64,000 nucleotides of DNA, from positions 98,797 to 162,796 of the forward strand of contig BLJB01000075.1 in the NCBI GenBank assembly GCA_013423325.1, read 5' to 3'. The stretch comes from Usnea hakonensis. Taxonomy: Eukaryota > Ascomycota > Lecanoromycetes > Lecanorales > Parmeliaceae. The translations under genes and the position numbers were made by a program. Positions 45,461 through 55,799 of this stretch are shown here, one piece after another (position 1 is the first letter of the stretch; every line of letters begins with the position of its first letter). The notes under the pieces are model-generated. The model was given only the letters and a program-made list of their open reading frames with translations, searched no databases and was not told the DNA's origin.

Positions 45461-48400
45461 TCAATACTCGAAATTATCATCAACACTTGGCCCCTTGTTC
45501 TTACTGACGCTTTCCTGTTTTTGATACATCTCCACGACCATCCTACTCTCGGTCGCTTGATCAGCTTTCTTATCGTCCCGTTCTTTGATGAACCTCGGAA
45601 ACCTCAGACTGATCCCTTTTTGACTAACGTCACCCAACGCCTCGGCGCCAGCTTTGTATCTCGGGCTGAGCGTAAGGTCTGCAGTCTTGACCTCCCAAAC
45701 GAAGCGCGGCTCAAACCAGATATCTGGCTGGTTATTAGCCACCGTGCTGTGGGAGTAGAAGGGTTTTGGTTTGTCAATAGTGTGGTCCTTTAATTTCGTA
45801 TGAAGCTCTTCGAGGATGGCTTCCGAGAATCCGGTACCTATGTTGCAGACTGTTTCGTAGGTTTCCTCAGCGGAATTATAGCATGCTAGCAAGAAGGCCC
45901 CGTATACAGACGTACGCTTGCCCTTGCCAAAGTATGCTCCCAGGACGACGAGGTCCAGGGAATCGCCGATACCGGAGAGATAATCCTTTTTCACTTTGAG
46001 CCAATTGCGACTTCGCTTGCTGGGCTCGTAGCCACTCTCATCGGTGTCAAGCATTTTGACCATGAGTCCTTCGCAGGATGCCTTGACGCTCTCGTCGAGC
46101 AGCGTTTGGATCTCCTCAAGGTTGTCGGTATTGCCATGTTGTGCAAAAGAGAACTCACCCTCGATCTCCTGGAACGCTTGATGTAGGAGCTCTCTTCGCT
46201 CGCGCAAAGATTTTTGGACAATAGCCTTTCAGTCATTAATACACGATCTTTGCGAAAGAGTAGTCAATGACTCACCTCCCCGTTGTAAAAGAGCAAGTCA
46301 AAAGCAAAGACGCAGACCTTGACTTTCACGTCCTCGACTTTGACATCTTTGCGCTTCCTCGTCATTAATTGCTGGAAGGGCAGGACCTTCTTCTCCACAA
46401 GATCCCACGCCACTGTCTCACAGTCCAATACAAAGCTTTTGGTCTCCTTTTTGATCCATGTGTTTAGTTTCGCTAGGATGTCTGGATACTTCTTGGAGAG
46501 ATCCTCCGAATTCCGTGAGAAGATGGCAGCAAGACCTTTAGCCGCTTTGCCAGACCCTGGAATATTACGCGTATACTGTTGAGGCGAGTCCTCGGCAACA
46601 TAGTGAATCTGGGCGCGCTCGCCGTCGTATTTATATTCACAGGTGAAGTTCTTACCTTCAAATCGGTCGAGGACTTCGGTAATAGACTTCGTGGGTTTTG
46701 CTAGCATCGGCTTTAGAGGCACACCGGGCTGCAGTTTGCACTTCTCACGCAAGTGAAAGATCCCATGTTCGACCATTGCAGGGATAATGACCTCGTAACT
46801 TGGTAGTTCGCTGATAGTCGATTAGCAAAAAAGAGCGATGCGTCTTTCAAAGCTTACCTATAGACTGTCTTCAGAATTGCCTCTCCTTCCGCCAGCTTTT
46901 CGCTGCTTGGTAGCTTGTTTCCCTTCTTCTCGGTCTCATGAATGACCATAGCGTGCGCAAGACCAACAATTACTGTCTTCTCCGCTAATCCAAGTCTCAA
47001 TTTGCCTTCCAAGAATCGTACTACGAATTTCGTTTCGCTCGCTCCGCCTTTGTCCTTTGTGATGTCGATCCCCTTGCTGCCTTTACCTGCCAATGAAGCG
47101 TCTGCTGCAGAAAGCAATTTTTTGATGCCGGCGACCTTTCTCCCTTGAGAGCCATCACCTGACACTGTTGCGATCCCCATCAAACCCTCAAGAACCCCTC
47201 GCACAGTTAATGGCTTTGGTTTAAACATTGTAGGCTGATTTGAGCGACTCTTTGCTGCAACAAGACCCAGATCCCCAATCTCGTTCTGGTCGGCCTTGAT
47301 AATCTGCAAACTCCTTCCCGTGGTCTCACCAATAGCTTTCATGATCAGCGATTCTCCAATACCAAGCTCAATGCCTGCAGAATCAGCAGCAAGCTTGTTG
47401 ATCATTAGTTGCACAGTAGGCAAGAGATCCTGAGGCGTAAGGCGTAGAACTTGACGGAGAAACAGAGAGCAGTGTGCTGAGATTGCAAGTCGCTTTGTGG
47501 TCATTTCAATCAATGAGAACGTAGTACATAACGCCGCATATGGGACAGGCTCCCCAGGCTCCCAATCGGGATAAGGATCTTTCCCACTGCTCTTGAGGGT
47601 TGACTGGACTTTTTTTCGAGCTTTGACAGCAACTTCAGGCTTGTCATCACTGTCGGCTTCTTCACTCTCTACTTCTGACGCAATTTCGTCCGAATCTTCC
47701 TTTTCTTTTTCGTTTTGAGCTTTTGTTGCAGGAGTTTGTCTTGCCTCTTTATGAGGCACCTTTGCTTTCTTAGAGTCAGCAGTTTTGAGTTTGTTCGAGG
47801 CAGTCTCGGGTTTCTTGAGTGATGGCTTCGATTCAGGCTTCGTTCTGTCGGCTTTCGAGGCCGTAGCTTTGGCCTTTGAAGGTTGTTTGTCGGTGCTAGA
47901 TCGTGGTTGTCTTGTCGACTGCTTGGGTTCATCCTTAGACTTCCCTCTTCTTGAACGCTTTCTCACTGGCTCTTCATCATCCGCGTCCTCGTCCTCCTCT
48001 TCTTCCGATTCGCTTTGACGACGCTTCAAAGGTACCGACATTCGTGGTAGAGACGAATTTTCGGCTGCGGTCTCTTCGGTAGATTCTATTCAAAGCAAAG
48101 CCATTAGTAAGTTGGACTGAGTTGAAAGTATGAATTGAACGACTCACCTTCGCCATTGGCGGGCGGAGGGTTCGCTTTGTCCACACCGTTCGTGGCTGGG
48201 TCTGCTTGCTTAGTATCCACAGCTGACTTATGCACCTCTGAATCGCTGTCCATCTTAGAATCCTCATCACCTGCCACATCTTCATTTACAGTATTTGCTT
48301 CTTCACGTTCTTCTGCTCTCAGGACTCCATCTACCTCCTCACTCTTCTCCTCGGCGGCTTTTGTAGTGTGCGGTCTCTGAAAAGCCAACTTTGACTGTTG

Positions 48401-48556
48401 AGGCTTTGGTGAGAATCCTTTAGGTCGTCCGAAGAACTTTCTAACCGGATAGATACGCATTAGTGAGTGTGCGGATTGGCAATTGACAGGGAGCATGCAC
48501 CCTAAGGTCTGCTGCCCCGAATTGACATACCCCAGTGTAGCTTGTTTTGGCGGCAT
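45461..48556 (-). CDS. CDC9: ATP-dependent DNA ligase I (Cdc9)
   Basis: Seals Okazaki fragments and excision-repair nicks. Five exons: 48501-48556, 48148-48440, 46858-48085, 46276-46810 and 45461-46225, in phase; 958 residues. A PCNA-binding PIP box (QQTLGKFF, residues 15-22) is created only when exon 1 is spliced to exon 2. A long lysine/acid-rich nuclear linker covers about 60-240. The DNA-binding domain is about 250-500 (LTVRGVLEGLMGIA, LEGKLRLGLAEKTVI). The adenylation motif is EYKYDGERAQIH with the nucleophile lysine at 586; then SFVLDCETVAWD, CVFAFDLLFYNGE, KASCEGLMVKML (motif IV) and RNWLKVKKDYL (motif V). The OB-fold tail ends at a TGA at 45461-45463. The in-frame TTG at 48565 is ignored. 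The first ATG gives MPPKQATLGY. Confidence 0.95.
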
Positions 48557-49170
48557 TATTGGCAAGAGAGAGGGGATTTTTGCATTGAAGGGGCGAATTT
48601 GATACTGGATATTGCCTCCTTGACAAAGAAAAGACTTGGGGAAGGTTAGTGGGGTGAAAAATGAGGGTGGCGGAGAGAATGATGTGGAAAGAAGGAAGGA
48701 GAAGCGGAGCCTTGGATTAAGATGGGTAGCCAGATTGGCGACGATATTATTGAAGTAGAGATGCGCGAAATGTGCTCGACCTCGAGCTCCCCCAACTTGC
48801 TCAGTTGCACCGAGTTAGGTAAGTACCGTACGTATTGAACATTTAGTCGCGTCAAGGCAGTCGCGAAGCGATGTTCGCGTTTAAAGTGCCCTCCTCTTAC
48901 AGTACAACGCTAAACCCTATGGGGCTGCTGCTCGAGTACGAGTACTCGTAGGTGGACACAATATCTTAGGCTTGGAATATGAGGCCAAACGATCGATTGT
49001 CAAGCTGTGGTACAGTATGTAGTAGAGTGTAGCTACATAAAAGCCCTGTCGAACTTGTCCGTGAAGGATAGGCCAAGACCATGTAAGTGTTTATGAGAGT
49101 CGGACGAGGAAATGTCTTGGCGTCTTATGCCATGGAAATGCATTGACCACCAAGTCCCCAAACAATTCCA
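48557..49170. other. Divergent upstream region, CDC9 / UFE1
   Basis: Contains a palindromic CGAGTACTCG word (about 48938-48947) and TTAGGTAAGTACC at 48814-48826. No gene is seen. Confidence 0.45.
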
Positions 49171-50396
49171 ATGTCGAATCTAACACTCTCACTCAACCAC
49201 CTTCTCCAAGAATATAATACGCATTGTAATCAGCACTCCCTCACCCGCTCCACTACCAAAGATGAATTCCTCAAAGAAGCCTACAGAATAGTATGCCCTC
49301 CCTCCCCGAGATGTCCCACAATCCCCCTTCTATCCTGCTAAACCCCTTTCCACTAGAACTCCCATATCCTCTACCTACACACCTACCTCCTCTCTATCCG
49401 CCAAGCCTACCTCTCCACCTCCCCCCAACCCCGCCGCGCCGCCCACCCTCCACCCTCACGTCTCCCCAACAGCCCCTCGCAAGAAACGACCTACCTCTCC
49501 CCCTCGGCCCGCGACGCCATAGACGCGAGCTCAAAGACTGTCCTCCGCGACCTAAATGCCAGCATCCGGCAACTCGCCTCCGCCGAAGAAGTCCGGCAAG
49601 ATACCGAGGTCCGGGTGTCTTCGAAAAAGTATGCCAAGGGTGTGCTTGGACGATGGGCGGCTGGCGCCAGCGGTGGGGACAAGACTCCCGAGCAGATAAT
49701 CGAAGAGGCGCGGAGGGAAACGTTTACCATGCATAGAAGTAGCGTGTTGTGGTATTTAGGGAGGAAATTGGAGGGGGTGGGGGAGGTGCAGAGAGGGATG
49801 ATGGAGAGGCGGCTGGAGAGGGACCTGGAGAAGGGCAGAAGTGTATTGTATAAAGTCAGTGGGAGTGTGGGGGCTGGGCAAGGTTTAACGGGGGATGCAA
49901 TGAGCGGGGATGTTGGTGAGGGTCTGAATGGGCGTAAACGGGACGGAAACAACGCGTTTGGGGGTGGTGTCGCGGTCGGTGAGGATGAGAGCCGGAGAGA
50001 AATCGAGCAGCAATTGAGCCCAGAACAGCTCCAACTGTTTGCGCAGGAGAATCAGGATATGTTGAAGCAGTATGAAGATACATTGGATCAGGTTCGGTCG
50101 GTACTCCCCATCTGTTTCTTCCTTCTTCTTGCCCTGACCCACCATCACTTCGCAGGACAGCTGAACGTTCCATGCTCGAGATATCCGAGTTACAAACCAG
50201 CCTGGTCCAGAATCTTGAGATGCAGACGGCAAATATATCTCAATTGGTTTCCGACTCGGTGTCTACAACGGAAAATGTTGGCGGTGGGAACAAAGAGCTC
50301 AAAAGGGCAACGGAGAGGAGGAGCACTGCCAGAATGGTTTTTTGGGCTAGTTGTGGGTTATGTGGGTTCTTGGTCACATGGGACTTGATATTCTAG
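49171..50396 (+). CDS. UFE1: ER t-SNARE, syntaxin-18/Ufe1-like
   Basis: Tail-anchored Qa-SNARE for Golgi-to-ER retrograde fusion. Three exons, 49171-49290, 49357-50096 and 50156-50396, in phase; 366 residues. The N-terminal syntaxin-18 domain is clear across the first splice: KDEFLKEAYRI + NSHILYLHTYLLSIRQAYLS. A central helical part follows (DAIDASSKTVLRDLNASIRQL). The SNARE helix is built from exons 2 and 3 (QYEDTLDQVRTAERSMLEIS, ELQTSLVQNLEMQTANISQL). The final 20 residues form a membrane anchor (MVFWASCGLCGFLVTWDLIF) with no lumenal tail. A Gly-rich insert is present at about 230-270. Family call rests on the N-domain plus tail-anchor architecture; Sec20/Use1 were considered and fit less well. 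Confidence 0.85.
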
Positions 50397-50541
50397 GGGT
50401 ATGTCATTGCACAAGACCTAAAAATACCCATAGAGCAAGGGGAATATGGTATGGACAGAGAGCAGAGATACCCGGAGTCTTCTCCATCTATATACTAGGA
50501 TTTTGCTATCCCATCTCAGCTTCAACATCTTTCCGCACTTA

Positions 50542-52000
50542 CTATGTCTCCCTCACGACCTTGTCCATGGCTTTGGCCGTGTAGTCGACATTGCTTGTGT
50601 TCAGTCCTGCCATACTGATCCTCCCATTCTTTGTCATATACACATGTGCATCATCCTTGATCTTCGCTACCTGCTTCTCAGTCAATCCCGTGAAGCTGAA
50701 CATACCAATCTGATCAGTAATGTGCCTCCAGCTGCCCTCCTTTCCATTCAATTCCTCCAACTTCGACCTCAATGCTTTTCGCATATCTATGATACGGCCA
50801 GCCATAGTCCGCAGATTGGCTTGCCATTCCTTGAACAATTCCGGGTCGTTCAGAACCAGACTAGCTATGCGAGCACCATAAGCAGGCGGATTGCTGATCT
50901 CGCTGCGTTGCAGGAGGGTGAGCTGAGACCCGATGCGGGCGATCGTGCTCTGAGCATCTGGACCGGCGCCCGTGACAAAGTGGAAGACACCCGTCCGTTC
51001 TGCGTAGAGCCCAAAATTCTTAGCAAAGGATTGGGCGATGCAGAGCTCGAATCCTTCGGAGACGAAATAGCGGACAGCCCAAGCGTCATTGTCGAGGTCG
51101 CCGGACGCAAAACCCTGGTAGGCGCAATCGAAGAAGGGAAAATGCTTCTTTGCTCGTAGAACCTTGGCAAGTTCCTTCCATTGATCTTGGGTCGGGTCGA
51201 CACCAGTGGGATTATGAGCACAAGCATGTAGAAGAATGATGCTGCCCTCGGGAGCTTGCTCGATTGTAGATCGCATGCCGTCAAAGTCGAGACCCTTCGT
51301 ATGATGAGAGAAGTAGGGGTATACTTTTATAGGCAGCTTGACGTTGGAGAAGATCTGGTTGTGGTTGGCCCATGTTGGAGACGAGAAGTAGAGCTGCTTA
51401 TTTTGGGGGTAGAAATGTGCGAGAAAGAGTGCTCCGAGGTGGACTGCACCAGTACCTGATATCGTCTGGAGAGACACCACCTGCGACAAGGGAAATTAAC
51501 CCGGCTCTGGTGGAGGCTGAGTCTGGAGATTTACCCGCTTGTCCTTTATGGCAGGGCTGTCGGCTCCTAGTATAAGCTTCTGTGCTGCCGTGGTGAAGTC
51601 GGCAAGACCGGCGATTGGCAAATATTCGTGGTTGAGCTTAGGATCATTGCGGAGTATTTCGTCCGCCTGAGGGAATTGTGAGCCGTTTGATATTCGATTC
51701 TCCACGATCTGGTAGAGGCCTTACCTTTTTGACTACAGGAAGCACCCATGGCTGTGCGTTGTTGTCCCGGTAAGCTCCAATACCCAAATCAACCTTCTTC
51801 TCAAAGGCATCCTTTTTATAGGCAGCCATGAGCCCGAATAGCGGGTCTTCTGGTGCCAGCGGAACGACTCCATCATGGAAAACAGTAGAATTGCACCCGT
51901 CCATATTGATATTGATATGGGCTTTGATGTTGGACAATCTAGTCAGAGGTTTGTTGGTTTGTGAAGGTGAAGGAGCCGAGTCCGGGCCCTTTGAGAACAT
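50542..52000 (-). CDS. Aspartate aminotransferase
   Basis: PLP-dependent enzyme interconverting aspartate/2-oxoglutarate and oxaloacetate/glutamate. Three exons, 51725-52000, 51535-51666 and 50542-51480, in phase; 448 residues. Substrate-site PLAPEDPLFGL and VDLGIGAYRD are near residues 45-75. Others are ISGTGAVHLGALF, ILLHACAHNPTGVDP (about 218-232), FDCAYQGFASG and the Schiff-base lysine SFAKNFGLYAERTG (K290). C-terminal GMFSFTGLTEKQV, then GRISMAGLN and its substrate-binding surroundings follow. Starting at 52000 adds some 35 residues (Ser/Pro/Asn-rich) before the usual cytosolic-type N-terminus; a later ATG (MDGCNSTVF) would match the usual length. The extension is not a convincing mitochondrial presequence. 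Compartment is uncertain. Confidence 0.93.
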
Positions 52001-52429
52001 GTTCGGCCAAATGGAATAAACATGAATATGATTTCACCCAATCCTTCCGAGCGTAAATATTCATTCTGAGATTATTCTGAGGGGACTATCTTACATATGT
52101 AAAGAGGGAAAGAGGGAAAGATAGCGTCTTTGGCTACTTGACGCTCTAATACAGTAACAGAACACTTTACTCAACCTCGGTCTGCGGAGGCCTCATTGTC
52201 AACCATGAACCATGACGTGCTAGAACTGTGGTTTGACTTTCTCCTACAACAACATAAACCCTATTATATTTCTTCTCTTCTCTTTTCTTTTCTCGTCTCA
52301 CTGCTGCATGGCCAAGGTAGAGAAGAGTATAGTGAAGGAGATGATGAGAGGGTCAGACATGTATTGACCCAGGTCATCTGGGATATATGAAGCCGTAATA
52401 AGCATGACTCCACTATCGTATAGATTACC
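52001..52429. other. Intergenic region, no gene seen
   Basis: Upstream of the aminotransferase and downstream of the MFS gene. It holds duplicated GAGGGAAA words at about 52105-52120. Nothing else is recognised. Confidence 0.45.
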
Positions 52430-54743
52430 TTACTTCTCATCAATTGCTTGAGCGAAATCTCTTGCCTTTCTTGCCTCCTTCACTTCCTCCCGCTTCTCCA
52501 CCCGTACCCTTCTTTGCTCTCTCCACTTAGGTCCCCACTTCAATTCAACCCACAATAAAGGACTAGTAAAGAAGATTACTGCCGCAATCAAAGTAAAGCA
52601 CCACCCTCTTCCCATGCCGTGAATCATTTGAATAATGACAGCGGTCCCGGCAGCACCCACTAGACATCTTACCAAATTGTTCGCTGCTGTAGCCGTCGCC
52701 GGGCTAGATGGGTAGAGATCGACCAACATCGTACTCATGACTTTCGTGATTTCGCTGTTAGTAAATCTCTTTTCAAGATGAAGTTGGAGTCGTGCCACAA
52801 GTCTTGAATAGGAGTGGCTTGTCCCCACCCCATGTCTTGCGACCTCAAAAAGTAACTGCAATAGAGGAAAATGGCTCCGAGATACTGACTCACCATTAAA
52901 TGATCCAGTCAGACAAAGGCCAATTATGAAAGATAGAACCAATGGAGCGGCGAGCGGCGCATTCCGTTCTAACACCCATCCCCAGCACAAAATTGCTGCG
53001 ATACCAAAGTAGAGAGGTATTATGAAGACCTGGATGCGTGCTTTTTCGAGGGGAAAACTCCTCATGTCGTCTCCCCGTTTTATGTCAATACGGAAGCCAG
53101 CATTCTTGGCTACTCGCTTGTAATTCATGTCCATAAGGCGGCCGAAAAGGATGGATGCTCTATACGCCTTGGGAATTAGAGTGTCTCTTTAAATACAAAG
53201 TCTGAGTGGTTAAACTTGTCTCAAAGGTATTCACCCCGACAACACGTCTTGGGACACATTTTGTAGTACGAAGCATGAACAGATGATTCGGAGGAAATAC
53301 TCACATTGAACATCCAACGCCAAATGGAATGAAGGTCAGCCTGAAAGAGTTTTAGCACACGAACAAGCTACCTGGAGGTCAGGAAACAAACCCGATTTGC
53401 AACTCATTAAAGCCGTAGATTTCAGCAAATTGACTAGGTAAGCTGGCGGTCACGTCGTAGAACGCTGTGTAAACCAGAGAATTATAGAGCAACAACAGAC
53501 CGACATCTTTCTCCAAAATGATATGAATCGTTTTCAATGGGTTCGGCCATCGCAGCTTCCGCTTCCTTGCGAGTTCTGCCTGCGCTGCCTTCATTGCTTG
53601 ACGCGAGACTGTCCGATTCAGAGCATCGTCATGTTCAATATTGCGAGTTTTCAGGTAATTAAGAAGAGACATGTTCCAGCCTTGAGGCGGAATTGAGCCA
53701 TTGCCGACGATGTTTCGACCAGTCTCTGGGAAGGTTACAAGAAGAGGGATCATGTAACAGACAGCTAATATCAATAAGAACCAAAATAGCCACCTCCAGC
53801 CTAAAAATTGGGTCAGAATTCCACCGATAACTGGCGCTAAAGCTGGTGCCGCCTAAATTGTATTATGACAGTCAGCCTCACCTGTTTGAGGGGAAGTCGT
53901 GAGTCTCGAAACGTGTTTGGAGGATGGAAAGTCCCAAGATATGTCTTATGACTCGTTATTGGCTCAGATTGAGAGTCACGGAGCCCGTTTAAAACGTACC
54001 ATTGGGCCAAATTGAGCGATTCCTAATAGAGTCATTGCTTTGTAGGCAATCTTTCCGGAACACAACGTACCCATAAATTTGCCTCTCTCCCCACTCGAGG
54101 AAATGTCTGCAACAACCCCATTGCCCAACGCAACGGTTCCACTACTGCCAGTACTCTGCAGGCACCGGAGCAGAATCAAAGCAACATAGTTATTCTGCAA
54201 AGCAAGCCCAACATTTGCGCCTAGCTTAGGTTTAGGCGTATACTATTCAATTGGATGGTACAAAGCCTTACCGATATATACAATGAAGCCTAGTATATAC
54301 GCGGGTCTTCTGCCGGTCATATCAGCAAGATCACCAAACACTGTAGGCGCCAGGCCCTGAAAGATCATATAAGATGTCAAAGTCAGATTTATAAGCTCAT
54401 TTGAGACATGAAGGTCTCGCGATAGAGCGTTGAGGGCGGGAAAATATATGTTGGCGGACAGTGGAGAGAAAAAGCCTGCACAGGCCACCATGAAGACTAT
54501 ACATTTTCTTTGACGATCGTTGAATACGGAGTATACCGGTCCGGAGGGTGTTTGATGCAGAGCTTCGAGGTCTTCAGTCGTTTTCTCTGCAGGTGAATCT
54601 TGGGCAGGTGGGACCGCCTCGCTGTCAACGACATGCCCGTCTGATTCTTGTGGAATCATTAATTGATTTGTAAAATCTTCAAGTTTCGGTCTTGAAGGCT
54701 GATTTTCTTTTTCGACATTAGCGTTCAAGCGAGAATCCGACAT
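52430..54743 (-). CDS. Major facilitator superfamily transporter, DHA1 (Qdr/Aqr1-like)
   Basis: Drug:H+ antiporter-type transporter of the plasma membrane with 12 predicted helices. Seven exons in phase: 54272-54743, 54071-54220, 54000-54022, 53392-53852, 53305-53340, 53159-53305-independent block 52894-53159, and 52430-52740; 572 residues. A polar N-terminal tail of about 80 residues precedes helix 1 (IVFMVACAGFFSPLSANIYF). Motif A is GDLADMTGRRP after helix 2. The helix 4-5 region follows as LRCLQSTGSSGTVALGNGVV and GERGKFMGIAQFGPM, with motif-C-like APALAPVIGGILTQFLGW. The central loop is long and basic. The second half has FIPFGVGCSIASILFGRLMD, and the conserved SSPATATAANNLVRC loop. The substrate is unknown. 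The last intron is frame-preserving (see findings). Confidence 0.88.
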
Positions 54744-54851
54744 TCTCTGGATGAGGTCGTAACGAACGAGGTGTTCACTAAGTAAGTGCAGGAGAGTGAA
54801 GAGGAGAGAACGGGTTGATACATGATTGGAAGATAAAGACGCTGAGATGAT

Positions 54852-54876
54852 TATATATATATATATATATATATAT
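54852..54876. repeat. (TA)n dinucleotide repeat
   Basis: Twelve perfect TA units, about 110 bases upstream of the MFS start codon. Confidence 0.9.
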
Positions 54877-54895
54877 TGGGGGAAAAAAGTTAAAG

Positions 54896-54923
54896 GTAGG
54901 AGTAGGGGTAGGGGTAGGGGTAG
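54896..54923 (+). repeat. (GGGGTA)n telomere-like hexamer
   Basis: About four and a half units reading GGTAGGAGTA then GGGGTAGGGGTAGGGGTAG. The unit differs by one base from the TTAGGG telomere repeat. Confidence 0.8.
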
Positions 54924-54966
54924 TGAGGTGGCTAATGACGTTGCTCCTTGATGATAAAGTAAAGGT

Positions 54967-55112
54967 CCGGTACTTAAGGTAAAGTACCTTAGGTACTTTA
55001 GTGCTTTTACCTTTAAATTATAGCGGCGTGATAGTGTGCCGGAACCCGGAATAAATGCCGTGGCTCGGATAGCTAAGGTACTTACCTAAGTACTTGTACC
55101 TACCTACCTACC
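54967..55112. repeat. Cluster of TACCTAAGGTA palindromic words and TACC tetramers
   Basis: GGTACTTAAGGTAAAGTACC is followed by TTAGGTACTTTAG, then AAGGTACTTACCTAAGTACT at 55074-55093 and four TACC/ACCT units at 55097-55112. Related words recur in many other intergenic gaps of the window. Confidence 0.65.
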
Positions 55113-55799
55113 TCACTCGTACTTTTTTCTTTTCCACCTCATCTCGGATTCGATGTCAGACTGACCATTCGGTAGCGCGACGTTTGGAAATATTGTATTT
55201 TGTATCTCACCTTCCTGAGATAGAGCATCCCCAAGCTATCAAGTGGTCCAGTACCTAAGATCAAACCAAGCATCCGATTCGTGCCTTCTGTTCGAAATTG
55301 TAAGCAGCACATCTTTGCCCTGTCTCATCTCCTTGAGTCTCCTAACTGGCTTGCGTTGTCGCGCATGGCAGAAAGCCTCATCATGATTCGAAGAACATCT
55401 CTGTCCTATTCCTTCATACTTTCATACTTTAGCATAACCCTGAAGCCATCCTTCAAGCACAGATAATCCTCGAGCCCTATCATCCCTCGCCCGTCGCTCA
55501 CTTTGGAGTATACTGGTAATGCTACTGGCGGTCAGTGATACAGAAAGTAATCAAAACTTGGTCTCGAGTTCATTGATAAAAGACGACAAAGGAGAAGACA
55601 TGGTTGCGAAGATCGAGGTTGGAGATGACAGGGGAGAGTTTCGGTGATAGTAAAACTCTGCTACTCGACTTGAAAGAGTCCATTCTTTTCCGAACGAACC
55701 ATATGGACGTCCTTAATCAAACATACAGACTCTGACTTCCAAGGCAGAGCATGCAGCCAATTGAACCATGAATATACCGTCAGTCAGACTCCAATCGCG

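Larger units (their letters stand above)
54744..55799. other. Intergenic region with simple repeats and palindromic words
   Basis: Holds a TA tract, a telomere-like GGGGTA tract and a dense run of TACCTAAGGTA-type words (54967-55110). A small plus-strand frame at 55281-55466 has no family match. Confidence 0.5.

Noticed and set aside
44707..45486. 259-codon minus-strand frame
   Set aside because: Antisense shadow of the polymerase second exon and its 3' region.
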